A DNA stretch of 64,000 nucleotides from Micrasema longulum (GCA_022494885.1 JAGVSM010003677.1:124001-188000); one strand, 5' to 3'; positions 32,470-43,900 are shown, counted from the first letter of the stretch. The notes: generated from the sequence alone by a model not told the origin. Translations and numbers: made by a program.

Positions 32470-32700
32470 TACGAAATTGAGGTCCTAGGTTCCATTCCTG
32501 ACATGTTTGACGCGAAATTTTGGTTTTAAAGATAGTGCAGTGTAGAAACTGCAATATTTCACTGTTCTTGGACTGAAACCTGAAGTCTAAGACTTATCTC
32601 CTTACCTTCCATGTAACAAAAACAATCATATACGCTGCAATTGGAATTCCAATGCAGTGACCCATGCATCACTAGGTGCGGATAAGGAAATGATGATGAT
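32470..32700 (+). mobile_element. SINE-A, 5'-truncated in the head
   Basis: Starts within the anticodon-like part (AAATTGAGGTCCTAGGTTCC), then GACATGTTTGACGCGAAATT, TACCTTCCATGTAACAAAAA, TCACTAGGTGCGGATAAGG and GATGATGAT. Confidence 0.75.
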
Positions 32701-33244
32701 AGTTTCACGTATCTGTGACACGTGTTTTTTTTAAATAACGTTTATCTTGAGCTATCAGTTTTCTACGTATTAGTATTTTTTGTCATTTTAGGCGATATGC
32801 CATATTTTTACTTAAAAATATGAAAAAATACTCATACAATTCAAAATACGTATCATCAGCGCTATGATTTGTTAAAGTTTTGTATTTATGAAATAACTTT
32901 GCGTGTGACGTCAGAGGTTGTTCTCTGTTTGTTATTCCGATCGATTCGTTTACGGTAAACCAACCGGATATCCTTCACAGCTCTCGTTTCATTGGTTGTT
33001 TCATATGAACCAGTGGCGTCGATCAAAGTAGTGCGTTTTTTTGTTACTTATTTTTTTCCCAGCGATATACCTCTATGTTTTTTTCGTACATTTTCAAAAA
33101 ACTTTGCCATACAATTTATTCCTTCAATTTTTACTGCGCGCAAGAAAACATTTTTCGTATCCAAGTGGAAAATCCGTAGGGCTGAAGTTCCTCATTAGCG
33201 AGTTTTTTAAAGCCCTTTCACTGAGCCAGTTAAAGCAATTTTCA
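32701..33244. other. Non-coding
   Basis: No feature recognised. The overlapping short frames at 32992-33340 run into the LINE-beta copy. Confidence 0.4.
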
Positions 33245-33695
33245 GTCAAAGTTCAGTCATATCACTCCACTACTTCGGGAATTACACTGGCTACCCTTTT
33301 CACAGAGGGTGGTATACGAACTCTGTTGGCTAATGCATAAGTCTCTGCACAACTCTGCTCCGGAATATCTAAAGAAGCTTCCAGGAAAAGAAACTTCCAA
33401 GCATTCCAGATGAACTAGCTGACAGACGTCTTACGCTTAGATCAGTCACATCTACGTCGAGAGGAAAAGTTATTTTACCCTTCCGCAAACAGCGCACTGA
33501 ATTCGGTGAACGCGTATTTGCGGTCGCAAGCCCTATGGCATGGAATACTATCCCAGCAGAGGTGCGAGGCTGTGAGAGTGAAGTGACGTTTCGGAAAAAT
33601 CTTAAAACCCATTTGTTCTCTTAATCATTTGAACAAATCTGAGGTATTGTATTACGAAACTGGCGCTATATAAGTTTTCCATAATAATGTTTTTT
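33245..33695 (+). mobile_element. LINE-beta 3' part
   Basis: Collinear with 30085-30735 in opposite orientation: ATCACTCCACTACTTCGGGA, the LHWLP-equivalent region, CTGACAGACGTCTTACGCTT, GGCATGGAATACTATCCCAG. Tail GTATTGTATTACGAAACTGG CGCTATATAAGTTTTCC. Part of the tail (AAAGCGCCCTTG) is missing. Confidence 0.85.
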
Positions 33696-34310
33696 TTTAA
33701 CGTATCCTTTCGTATAATACCTGCACATGTTAAAATAGAAAATTATTGTATCGGCGTTGATCTCATTTTAATCCTAAAAAATATGAAAAAATGATTGGTT
33801 TGTAGTACTTATGTACATAATATTATGATTCCACATGTGTAAGTTTTTTATGGTTAGTAAAAAACATTGTAGGAATTCGTACCCCGTTTGCTATTCTGTA
33901 GAGTAAAAAAAGATAATGATTCATTTTAGCTTTTATTTTATGTGTTTACTATATCAGTAGGCGTGCGGCAGGTATTATGCTAATCCCCGTGTTATGACAT
34001 CACATCCTTTTATTCTATACTGTTACTTCGAAGATATCTAAGGAATGCTGCTAGGTGTCCGATAGCATCTCACATTTCACTGTTCGTCTATTAATTCGTG
34101 ATGTTATCTTTCAGGATTATAAAATTAATCCTTTTCGATCGCAAACAAAACTTATTAAGAAATATTTTGGAAGTTAAACTCTTAGATAGATGATTTTTTG
34201 CATTGAAAAAAAAAATGTTTTATGGTGTATTTTTAATGTGTAGTTTTGAGAAAAAAATCATCTTAAAAATCCTAATGTCATAAAAAGTATATTTATTTTT
34301 TTAAATACCA
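33696..34310. other. Non-coding
   Basis: No feature recognised. Confidence 0.4.
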
Positions 34311-34431
34311 GGAGTCGTACTCTGAACGCTAAAGCGCGCTTGGAAAACGCATTTTTAACGCGTATTTACGTACTAAATGCACGCTTACAGAGCGATCTCT
34401 TCGCGCGCAATTCCATTTAAAATACCAGCCC
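34311..34431 (-). mobile_element. MITE-1, second copy
   Basis: On the - strand GGGCTGGTATTTTAAATGGA, ATTGCGCGCGAAGAGATCGC TCTGT and an end CGTTCAGAGTACGACTCC. It matches 1909-2027 throughout. The right-hand repeat is better preserved than the left. The flanks again include CCTG on both sides. Confidence 0.75.
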
Positions 34432-34454
34432 AGGATTAAGTAAATTTATATCAT

Positions 34455-35120
34455 ACTGTAATTTTTTTTTTTTATTTTTTTTTTATTTAAATCTTAAAAT
34501 AGGGCACACATATCATACATATTGTTATGTGTGTTCTAATAATAACATTACAAATATATTTAATTTATAAATTGTTTATCACATATGTCTTGACCATTAT
34601 TTTAAATTTTGATATGTTTTTTTCTTCATAAATATTTTTTTCCATTTCGTAATACTTTTTAATTGCTTTAAATAAAATTGAATTTTGTGACTTTGCCTTT
34701 TTCCTAAATGGAAGTCTAATTTTGTTCTTTTCTCTAGTATTGTGATTGTGTTCATGTTGGTTCCGATCAATTTTTTTCCAAAATTCTGTTTTTTTATTAG
34801 AGTTTATAATTTTATGAACAAATATCATTGTATTGTAAAATATTCTTTTTGTTTATATGTTAATAATTTCATTTCATTTACCATCGACTTTACCCTCGTA
34901 TATCTGTTTTTTTTCAAAATGATTCTAAAGGCTTTATTTTGTAATACAGTTAGTTTATCTATGTTTTCTTTGTTTGATAAAAATAAAATGCTACTACAGT
35001 AGTTAACGTGTGGTTCAATAATTGCTTTGTAAATAGTTTTGCAAGAGTCCTTATCAATAAATCTTCTGATCCTTCCCAAAATTGATATTTTTTTTGCAAT
35101 CTTATTTATTACCATCTTAG
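34455..35120 (-). mobile_element. LINE-delta 3' part
   Basis: T-rich reversed tail at 34460. - strand frames: KKISILGRIRRFIDKDSCKT, IYKAIIEPHVNYCSSILFLS, LQNKAFRIILKKNRYTRV (RT C-terminal region). After a frame change: HEHNHNTREKNKIRLPFRKK and SILFKAIKKYYEMEKNIYEE, the usual H.H.TR.... terminal motif. No catalytic box, so 5'-truncated. Confidence 0.8.
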
Positions 35121-35264
35121 CGTTAATTCACAATTGCTTTATTGAATTCAACATTTTTGAACATAAAATAAATATATTTGTATGAATACTACCGTTTATG
35201 ACAAGTTTTCGCTTTGAAAAAAATATAAATAACTCAGAAATTTTGAAGATCCTCATTACTTTTT

Positions 35265-35635
35265 ATTCTGTTTTTACTGTTTTTTTTTTTTTAATGTGTT
35301 TTTTACTATATATATACATATATAAATATTACATTTTTTACTTTGTTCTGTACTACATACGTTTTTATTCTTTTTACTGGGTATATTGCTACTTTTTTTG
35401 GTATTTTTCAAAAATATGTTTTTTGCTATAAACATTTTTTTTTAACTGTGTCTTTTACTATGTATTTTGCTTTTAATACGTATTTTACTGAATTTTCAAA
35501 TATTTTTTTTTACTTTGTTTTCTTACTACGTTTTTTTAAATATGTATTTCAATATACTTTTCACTACGTTTTCAATTTGTCTACTACCTTTATTATTGTT
35601 TCTACATATTGATTACTGTTTTTTTTTTTTTTGAC
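35265..35635. repeat. T-rich degenerate repeat
   Basis: Strongly T-biased DNA with recurring ACTACGT/ACTATGT and TTTTTACT motifs at irregular spacing. Overlapping open frames are a product of this bias. Confidence 0.55.
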
Positions 35636-35903
35636 TGGCTTAGACTGGAGTAAATAATTCTAGTTAGATAGGCAAAGCAACGTTGCATAAATTTATAATT
35701 TTATGTATTTATTATGATAATAAATTATATGTATTTTCATTATTTATTAAAAGTTTTTTATTAGCACGATTACAAGTCAGAAGACAAGACTGATATTTTG
35801 TATGATAACGTATAAGAAAATATATTATCTTTAGCTAAAAGGTTACTAACATATTACTTAATTTCTAGATTCGTCTAGCCCCACTTAAGGTTTAACGCAA
35901 ATG

Positions 35904-36214
35904 TTTATACAGAGTGTTCTTAAAACCCTGTTACATCCGAAACGCAGAAAATTAAAAAAAAAACAAATGGTTGCTTACTTCTGCCGGAGAGAAGCGTGGG
36001 GGGCGTGGCCATGTTTTTGGCGGTGTATCAGACTCCCCCCTCGCCTCTCCTCGCTTCTCCCTTGCAGAAGTAAGCAACCATTTGTTTTTTAAATATATAT
36101 TTTTTTAATTTTCTGCGTTCTAAATATTTTATTAAATATGCTAATATGTCTTCTTGCCCATACTGATCATCCTGGTTTCGGATGTGACAGGGTTTCAAGA
36201 ACATCCTGTATAAA
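35904..36214. mobile_element. MITE-4, foldback element
   Basis: Outer arms TTTATACAGAGTGTTCTTAA... and the reverse of GGTTTCAAGAACATCCTGTA; then ACCCTGTTACATCCGAAAC against GTTTCGGATGTGACAGGGT. Inner arms ACAAATGGTTGCTTACTTCT GC and GCAGAAGTAAGCAACCATTT GT are perfect complements. The centre is GC-rich. The whole 311-bp unit can fold into one hairpin with two blocks. Confidence 0.85.
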
Positions 36215-36714
36215 TGATTTAGTACAGGATTAAATTCGTGGGATTGGGAACACAAATCATTCGACAAACTTTATTGAATACTTTTAACCTAGTGTTTTTT
36301 ACACATTACGAAGTTCACAGCGCGTTGGGTTTTGTTCGTATGTCGAAATTCTTTAAGTATTGTAAAAACTGGAAATTCTCAAAGATCATCAAGTCAGAAG
36401 TCGTATTAGAAATGTAGATGTGAATGTGGATCAACAAGAGAGGTACTAGCTGATTTTGAAAGGAAGCTTTGTTACTTATCTAAAGTTAATGACGTGTGGC
36501 TGTGAGTCGTTCGTATCTACACCTAACGGTTCGTATGTTCATATATAAATATTTTTTTTCTTTGATTTTGGAAATGAAATTTTGAAATATGTATTAACCA
36601 ACCAACCCCAACCTTTAATATCATATTTTAAAAATATATGAAAAAGCATTATGTATAGATCGTTCCTTAGTACGTGAAGTTGTTCTTTGCTATTCAGAAA
36701 CAAACAAAAAAAAT
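36215..36714. other. Non-coding
   Basis: No feature recognised. Confidence 0.4.
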
Positions 36715-37080
36715 CACACCGTTTCTCTGTAAGGGTAGGCAGAGAAGATAGAACGCCATATCACTGTCTGCATACAGATCTCGCTACTTCTACATTCATA
36801 CATCTTCTCATGCACGCGCGCAGATTATTCCGACTTTCGACATGTCCATCTTCAAGTTTTTGTTGGATTTGATGCCAGGCTTTCTCTATTTCTACATACA
36901 TCAACATTCGCATCGTAAATCTTTTTAGCTATTTTTTTGCTGCCCATTCGCTCTACATGCCAAACAAACCCAGTGTTCTTTTCTTGAATGTACCTACGGA
37001 TCTCGACATTTGTCCATCTATCGTACACGGTTATATCACACATTTGCCTGAGAGATCGCATCGTCTTTAATCTATCTCAC
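36715..37080 (-). mobile_element. LINE-alpha C-terminal fragment, broken
   Basis: - strand MRSLRQMCDITVYDRWTNVE, VWHVERMGSKKIAKKIYDAN, then other frames carrying the NNLRACMRRCMNVE-like part and the 3' end. Deletions remove part of RWFGHVERM and GRPRKTW. Confidence 0.75.
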
Positions 37081-37107
37081 TTGGTGGTGTTTAGTGCACC
37101 GCACTAA

Positions 37108-37310
37108 TTTAAGTAGCTGCATGACGCGCTCTAATCTAGCTCCTATCCGTTATAATTGAAATATATCATAATTGGAAACAAGGAACTAGAATCCCAATCG
37201 TTCATGCGCTCTGTAGCTGCAAGACGGGCTGGGACATTTATCTATTGTACAGCGCCCTTGAGGTGATTCTTACAAACATGGCGCTATATGAATTATCCAA
37301 GTATATTAAT
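37108..37310 (+). mobile_element. LINE-gamma 3' region
   Basis: Double module AGTAGCTGCATGACGCGCTC and CATGCGCTCTGTAGCTGCAA GACG, then ATTGTACAGCGCCCTTGAGG and AAACATGGCGCTATATGAAT TATCC. Confidence 0.7.
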
Positions 37311-37559
37311 TCAACAACAGACAATTATCCATTTTAAAACGTTCTTAAATGCACTGTTTGAAACTAATTATTAATTTCGCAATAAATCTTTCTTTTTCCT
37401 ACAATTTATTCTCTGTTTTTGATGTGTATCATTACTTATTATTATCTTATACATACTTACTGTAAACTAATTTTTATTATTTGTTTTTAACAATAATTTG
37501 TTAATACCATTTTTTTTTTACGTATAAGTAAATATATTTTTAGTTTAAATTATTTACAA

Positions 37560-37755
37560 GTTATTTACAATTTGCTTTTTATCCATATCTTTTTTTCTTT
37601 TTTACTATGTAAAGTTTCACTTTTTATTTTGCATGGCAGTATGATTTTTATTGTTTCTACATGTATACAAAAAGTGTTGTTTATTTTTTATGTATATTTT
37701 TTGTAAATGCCCCTTAGGCGTATTGTAAAATCAAATAAATAAATAAAAATAAAAT
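37560..37755 (+). mobile_element. LINE 3' tail
   Basis: T-rich stretch ending TTTGTAAATGCCCCTTAGGC GTATTG, AAATAAATAAATAAA. Similar to the tail at 12590. Confidence 0.45.
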
Positions 37756-38485
37756 ATATAAATACATATAACTAATGCATACATAGATTATGTAGTAAGT
37801 CTATACTCTAGTCCAGTCCACCTATGTGGATAAATGTAGATCTTATAATATCCTGTGAATAATTTATTTGACATAATATTTTGTCTTTTTTTAATCATTT
37901 AATTGTACCTATCTCGTTATTTTTAAATATGTTTTTATTTTGTTGTAATTACTATTATTTTAATTTAATTTACTATTATTTTTATTGATTTAAATTGTTT
38001 CAGTATAATCCAATGACAAAACACATGTACAATAAAAGGTCCTGCCTAAACTTAGCTAGTCGGACTCGGGACCTAAAACAACGACCGTTTTAGGTTCATT
38101 ATTGAAACAGTGAAATAAATAAAAAATTCCAACGTATTTAATTCATGTAAGTAAAATGATCATCATATCCTTTAGATGCCAGTCTATGGATGCAGGGATT
38201 ATGAAATATTGTTGTAAAAAATACTTTTTTTGTTGTTCAATGTAAAAATTGAAAAAAAACTCATGGATTATTAATTAGACGTAGTTAAGTAGGCAGTTTT
38301 ATATCCTGTATTTTTTTTTATGACCAAAAATTGTGTTGCTTTTAATTGTCAAATATCTCCTTATTTTTATTTATTTATATGTTATTTTTACTTTTTAAGT
38401 TTTATCATTTACATTTGTTTTAATTTTCATTTTATTATGAGTATTTGCAATTATGTTTATTTTTTTAACTATAAATGGTATATTC
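37756..38485. other. Non-coding; contains one copy of a dispersed segment
   Basis: GGTCCTGCCTAAACTTAGCT AGTCGGACTCGGGACC (about 38039-38074) is repeated as GGTCCTTCCTAAACACAAGA...CTAGTCGGGACC at 38758-38797. The DNA between the two is T-rich with AATAAA-type runs. Possibly two LINE termini. Confidence 0.4.
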
Positions 38486-38703
38486 TCTAATTTATATTTC
38501 TGCTTCAATTTTTATCATTATCGGTATATTTTCAAATTTATATTTATGCTTCAACTTTTATTATTATCAATTTATTTTCTAATTTGCATTGATGTTTCAC
38601 TTTCTAATTAATAATGTTTTTTCTGATTTATATTTATGATTAAATTTTTATTATCACCTGCATGTTTTCTAATTTGTATTTATTTTGAATTTTTCTATTA
38701 TTT
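38486..38703. repeat. Minisatellite, about 46-bp unit, 4.7 copies
   Basis: Units begin at 38486, 38532, 38578, 38622 and 38668, each TCTAATTTATATTTATGCTT CA-like with variable ends. Lengths are 46, 46, 44 and 46 bases, and the fifth unit is partial. Divergent copies in T-rich DNA. Confidence 0.75.
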
Positions 38704-38796
38704 GAAATTTTTAAGCATCATTTAACGAGTTGAAAAAAAACGCATGTAAAAAAGAAGGTCCTTCCTAAACACAAGAATTTCCTATCTAGTCGGGAC

Positions 38797-39079
38797 CAGT
38801 GGTGTAGTCGGGCCGGAGCGCACTGGAGCGGCGCTCCGGCACTTTTTATCTGAGCGGAGCGGCGCTCCGGCTCTGGTCAGGAATAAATATTACGTTTCAA
38901 AAATATTTCTGCTTAAATCTCTTCAAACAATTTGAAATAACAACAAACGTATTTATTGCCGATAAATGGCAAAATTCTAAACATGTGTCCCCCTCCCCCT
39001 TCCCCTCCCACTTCCCTCTCACTTCACCATAATGGTGGCGGTGCGCTTCGGTACTTTTATATTCAGGACTGCACTACTG
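38797..39079. mobile_element. MITE-5, hAT-like, with perfect 8-bp target duplication
   Basis: Ends CAGTGGTGTAGTCGGG and GACTGCACTACTG: inverted repeats of 13 bases with two mismatches. GTCGGGAC stands immediately on both sides (38789-38796 and 39080-39087). CA(G)TG ends and an 8-bp duplication are typical of hAT elements. The interior has two GGAGCGGCGCTCCGG palindromes at the left and a C-rich run; no transposase. Confidence 0.9.
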
Positions 39080-39164
39080 GTCGGGACCCGAAACAATGAA
39101 CATATGTACATTTTTAACATGAAAAAATGGAAGAATATTTATTATTATTTTTAATTAATAGTAT

Positions 39165-39236
39165 AAACAATGCCGGGAATCGAATCGAATACCCAGTGAA
39201 TAGCAGTCAAACACGCTTAGCTACGAGGCGGAAATA
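39165..39236 (-). mobile_element. tRNA-like SINE head fragment
   Basis: On the - strand CCGCCTCGTAGCTAAGCGTG TTTGAC... then GATTCGATTCCCGGC. A and B box spacing is tRNA-like. It is closest to SINE-A or SINE-B but the body is missing. Confidence 0.5.
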
Positions 39237-39734
39237 TAATGCATTATCATCCTCTCCTTACGGGGAAGCTGTAGTGAATCTATCTACTACGTGTTTTTAA
39301 TAATATATTAGTAATATTTCACAGAACTAGCTACTCGGTACTTAGTCACCGGTAAGTTGTAACCTTCAGGTACTACTGTAGTGTCTACATGACACTTGAG
39401 TCAACTAAAATGACATTGATATTTACGACAGGCGAGTGTGACAGTGTATTCGCGTTTAGCTACCTTTGTTCCAGACTGACAAGAAATATTACCTGCCTAG
39501 GGCTATATAATTCCGAATAATATTCATTGTACTACGGCGGTGTTGGGTGCGTTAGCACTTAACTAAAGAAACGTCTTCGTGCAGAAAATGCAATAAGCAC
39601 TGAGTTTAGTTTACTTACAAATTGGCACTATGCTAACATTAAAACCAGCAAATAGGCAAATCAATTCAAGGCAACATTAAAACCGGTCTATAAAGTATAC
39701 GAATGAAGATATTATCAGGCGTATTCTAGTAGTA
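39237..39734. other. Non-coding
   Basis: No feature recognised. CCTCTCCTTACGGGGAAGC at 39250 may be a stray LINE-alpha 3' end. Confidence 0.35.
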
Positions 39735-40331
39735 ATTATGATTATGGATAACTTACACAGCGCTTTTTTCGTGATATAATAAATACCTCAAGGGCGCTTT
39801 ACAAAGTGATTATATAAATAAATAAATTTAATTTTGACTTTTTGAATGTGTAATGTAAGTAAAATTATTTATTTTGTTATCACATGCTACGGACTTATTC
39901 GAATGATTTAGCGAACAAGTGGGTTTCAAGTTTTTTCACTTCTGGTGGGAGAGCATTACCATAGGGCCTGCGACCGCAAATTTGTGTTCACCGAATTTAT
40001 TGCGCTGGTTGCCTAAAAGTATAATAACTTTTCCTCTCGCCGTAGATGTAGCTGATCCAAGCGTAAGACGTCTGTCAGCTAGTTCATCTGGAATGCAAAA
40101 AGTTCCCTTAAATTTTCCGGAGTAGAGTTGTGCAGTGAATTATACATAAGCCAACAGAGTTTTTATTCCACCCTCTGTAGAAAACGTAGCCAGTGTAATT
40201 TCTGAAGTAGTGGAGTGATATGACTGAATTTAAAGATCCCAAAAATAAGTTTCGCTGTGGAATTCAATACATACTGTAGGCGAGTCGTTTTATTCATTTG
40301 TATACCTGCCTAGATACCATCACAATAATCG
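39735..40331 (-). mobile_element. LINE-beta 3' part
   Basis: Reverse tail (CTTACACAGCGCTTTTTTCG, AAGGGCGCTTTACAAAGTG), CACATGCTACGGACTTATTC, then RT coding sequence with the equivalents of WNALP, RRLTL and HITPLL. Sequence is clearly alignable with 30085-30735 but frames are broken and about 25 bases near 39935 are lost. Confidence 0.85.
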
Positions 40332-40334
40332 TAA

Positions 40335-40645
40335 TTTCCCTCCACACCCAGTGGTGCATAGAGCACTGTTACATTTGTTGCGTGAAGGTATGGTGATCAG
40401 CCTTTTCAAGTCCCAGTACAGGAACAATGAAATTTTGCAGTTTAAATTATTGACATTAAATATAAATTAAAAATTAATATTTCATGTCCTGCCAGGAATC
40501 GCACCGAGGACCTCAAGAATGATAGACGAAAGGGTCAACGACTACACTACGAGGCGAACTTATCTCCACTCAATTTCCTTATTCAGGATTTTTACCTGAG
40601 AGCGACAATCAAGTTAAAAACACTCTTCATTCGTCCAGGATTCTG
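40335..40645 (-). mobile_element. SINE-A, long subfamily
   Basis: Reverse orientation. 3' end CACCCAGTGGTGCATAGAGC, B-box reversed (CCAGGAATCGCACC), head reversed (GGTCAACGACTACACTACGA GGCG). Then the leader reversed (CTCCACTCAATTTCCTTATT CAGGATTTTTACCTGAGAGC, GTCCAGGATTCTG). Begins where the LINE-beta copy ends. Confidence 0.8.
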
Positions 40646-40844
40646 TTTCTGTTTCACACTCATAACTATATTCTTCATCTGCCTGGACACAGACACGATA
40701 TAATTCAGATTAATCTAACTTACACCCAATACTTATAGTTCGGAATAAAAGAGAAATAATTAGGTACCCTGTATTTTTTAATTCCTACCCTTTTTCTTTT
40801 TCTCAGGGTTCTTTTGCGTTTTTATGATTGCTCATTGACCCAAA

Positions 40845-40985
40845 ATATTTCAATTGAGGGAGCCATTTTCAACGAGTTATCAAAAATTCGTTTTTAGAAA
40901 ATGGGAATCAAGTTGTGGTATTTAACCTTGGACCTCTGGTGCATGAAACTGCGACACTAGCCTCGAGACCACAACCCTGTTCTTC
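40845..40985 (-). mobile_element. SINE-D, third copy
   Basis: Reverse order: GGAGCCATTTTCAACGAGTT, GGAATCAAGTTGTGGTATTT AACCTTGGACCTCTGGTGC, ACACTAGCCTCGAGACCACA ACCC. Diverged B-box. Confidence 0.7.
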
Positions 40986-41254
40986 TTTCCTTTTGTTGAC
41001 TTATATTGTATTATGTATTTATATGCACAAACACACTTAGTATTTGTTAATTTATCCATTTTAGTTTGGCATTTTACAAACGCATTTGAACTTCGCTGTA
41101 ACCTGTAACGTATTTACTTTACTGATTGGTACAAATAAAATTGCACGGAAAGTTAAAAAAATAACGATGTACTCGTACGATATGCTTCTCTCTTCTCAGG
41201 AGAGAACACTTTCCATTCCTCGACACAGCAAATCTTTTTTTAGCTATTTCTTTT

Positions 41255-41350
41255 CTGTTTAAGGTGCAAGGCTTTGGAATAAGCTACCTCTTCATATAAA
41301 AATGCGCCTTCTCTAGCCACCTTCAAGGAACGCCTAAAACATGACTATAT
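41255..41350 (+). mobile_element. LINE reverse-transcriptase C-terminus
   Basis: Reading over one frame change: ARLWNKLPLHIK then NAPSLATFKERLKHDYISLE S-stop. The ARLWN.LP...K.A.S...FK..LK pattern is the last segment of Jockey/CR1-like RTs. It resembles the LINE-epsilon end at 63315 (ARLWNHLPSTFKD). Confidence 0.65.
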
Positions 41351-41467
41351 ATCTTTAGAATCCTGACCTCCCTGTATTTTATTGTTTTCTAAAATATATA
41401 TTTTATTCCTTTCCTTGGTTCCTCTTTCTCTCTCCTTCCAAACTCATCATATATTTTTTTAAAAGGA

Positions 41468-41675
41468 TTAATCCGCTAAGCCTCTATTTAGAGGCTTGTC
41501 AGCAGGTGGGAAAGAGGGGATATGAAAGGAGGTTATGAAAAATACATTACAACCCCAGACCAATTGAGAAAAAGTCGTTCTTGAATTTTTTTCTTGCAAA
41601 TGGCGGGAATCGAACTCGCCACGCCAGTTTCACAGTTAGCTGTCTAACCAACTGCGCCACGGCACCTGTCTGATA
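41468..41675 (-). mobile_element. SINE-C, second copy
   Basis: On the - strand GGTGCCGTGGCGCAGTTGGT TAGACAGC, AACTGTGAAACTGGC, B-box GAGTTCGATTCCCGCC, TTGCAAGAAAAAAATTC. 3' end GCTGACAAGCCTCTAAATAG AGGC. Better preserved head than 15509. Confidence 0.85.
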
Positions 41676-41864
41676 TCTGGTTCTACATTTCTCATCCTTT
41701 AATATGATAACATAATGTACTTTTATTTAAGTTAATATGTGCAATTCTATCACCCCATTAAAAACAACTGTTATTTTTAATTAATTATGTTTTTTTAATG
41801 TATGTGTTTTTTGACAGATATGTTATTTTCGTTTTTTTAGTACAAATTTTCGACCCAACTATTC

Positions 41865-41960
41865 TTTTGATCAGTCTGTTTTTTGGTTGGCTGGAAGATA
41901 TTGCTTTTAGCGATAAGTCCGCCAAAGTATTTATTTTATATACTTGAAGATTTAAACAAA
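41865..41960 (+). mobile_element. LINE-epsilon-like 3' tail
   Basis: GGTTGGCTGGAAGATATTGC TTTTAGCGATAAGTCCGCC. The GGAAGA.ATTGC...GCGATAAG.CCGCC hairpin tail is a very common insect LINE terminus. Confidence 0.55.
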
Positions 41961-42335
41961 TATATATGCAAATGTATCCTTGTACTCGTATGTACAAACG
42001 TAATGAATCGTAAAAATTAAGCCTAAATTCTAAAAAACCGTATTTGATACTACGCCAGTAGCAAATATAAATAACGCCTTAGTTTATGTTTTCTCAATCT
42101 GTAATAAATTTGGTTATCAAATCAATTAATAATAATGGTTTTACTTCAATTTCAATAATTTGGATGGTGCAATCTTACGCTTCAGTCGCCGTCATTTCAG
42201 TCATTTGCCAGTCTTAGGACTGAGAAAAATATTTTAGGGAAGAAACATAAAGTAGTATATATGTATGTAATTCAATTTGAATTCATCACGATATACTTTT
42301 TAATAAAATTCGAAAATTGGAATTCTAAAAATATG

Positions 42336-42381
42336 AAAACTGATATTTGTATTAAAATATTTTAATACAAATATCAGTTTT
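42336..42381. repeat. Perfect 46-bp palindrome
   Basis: Each half is 23 bases with no spacer and no mismatch; the left half starts AAAACTGATATTTGTATTA. A weaker match continues outward (CTAAAA... TTTTAG). Non-coding DNA on both sides for more than 300 bp. Confidence 0.95.
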
Positions 42382-43569
42382 ATGTTTTAGAATAGGTTTA
42401 AATAATTACATTTTACTAATATTTTCGTGTTGATTTCGCATAGGTTATCATAATTTATTTGTTTTTACTTATTGATTATAAAAACACGAAAGGTATCATA
42501 CGTTAGGTGAATAGATATTAGGTTGTAGGTATGAATAGGTACTAAAAACCCGTGTAAAGTACCCAACAAGCGAAATATACGATGAAAAAGTTAATAATAT
42601 TGGTACATTTTATATACTTGTCGATTAGATTATTTATATTTTCTTGAAGGTTGTTTATTTTTAAGTGGAACGTGTACTTATTTCTATTTTTAAATATTTT
42701 TTTGTTTGCCAGCTTCATTTTTTTATAGTTTTTTTTTTTAATAATTTCCTGAGTTACAAAAATTGAGTTGCAAAATTGTTTGCAAATCTATTTTTTTTAT
42801 TCTGAAAATTGAAAGATACATTTCAAGGTGTGTCTTATGGTTCGATGCGTCTTATCGTCTGCAAAATACGGTAGTTCAAACACTTTTTATTGAATTTTTT
42901 TCTTCTTTTATCTAAGAATAACATTTTATATCATATATATATTTTTAAATTTCAACAGTATGGTTTTAGCAAAACTTTAATGCTATCAAATGGCCAATAT
43001 GAACTTTAACAATCTATAACACAAGTTTAAAAAAAATAGTGTATATTTATATAATTTTTATAATATCATTCATAGTCCTTAAATTTAATGCTAAATGTAT
43101 ATACAGTAGACAGGTTGATAGTTTTCAATTCATTTTTCAGATATCTGATCCTTTTATAAATTCAGTAAGCCATTTTACACATTTTTAAATTTCTGAAAAC
43201 ACTCCTCACCATTTTCGAGTGTTAGTGTTGAATGTTGATAAATACATTTATATATTTGTTGATATATCCAGGCTTATCTATATCTATATAGAACATAAAA
43301 CCTAAAATAAACCTAAAAAACCTCTACAGGTCCAGTAAAAAACATTAATATTCAAATGAGAAGGTATGGTTGTGATTTCAAAGCTCTACCAACATAACCC
43401 TTTTATTTTTGTCTGAACAAATAACTCAACTTTGCCGGCGTTATATATCATATCAAATCAATGTTAAACACCCACTCTATTACATTATCGAAAGAATTAT
43501 AATTTAGAAAAAACAAATACATAGTGTTTTAATGAATTATTGTGTAACTTGAAGCGTTGGACTGATCAT
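42382..43569. other. Non-coding
   Basis: AT-rich, over 1 kb without any gene or repeat I recognise. Confidence 0.45.
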
Positions 43570-43900
43570 TTTATTAATTTAACTTTTTGTATATAATGTT
43601 ATTTGCACATTGGCGGGCTTATTGCCAAATGGAAATTTCTTCCAACCAACCAATAAAATAAAAGTTTTATTTTTATAATTCAAGTTACAGAACATATTCA
43701 ATAGAAAAAAATATTAGAAAGCTAAAGATATATTAAAATAGAAATAAACGTAAAAAATTACCTTAAATCAAAACTATTACTCAATGGGAAAAAGGAAAAA
43801 AGAGGAGAGAGGAAAGGAGGAAAGATTAAGGAAGAGAAAAGAGATGTTTTTTCAGACGTGATTTAAACAGAGATAATGTAATAACTCTCGTGATTTTATA
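43570..43900 (-). mobile_element. LINE-epsilon 3' part
   Basis: On the - strand TCTCTGTTTAAATCACGTCT, AAACATCTCTTTTCTCTTCC TTAATC (SLFKSRLKKHLFSLP-stop). Then 3' UTR CCCATTGAGTA and GGAAGAAATTTCCATTTGGC AATAAGCCCGCC. Nearly identical in layout to 63470-63785. Confidence 0.75.
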
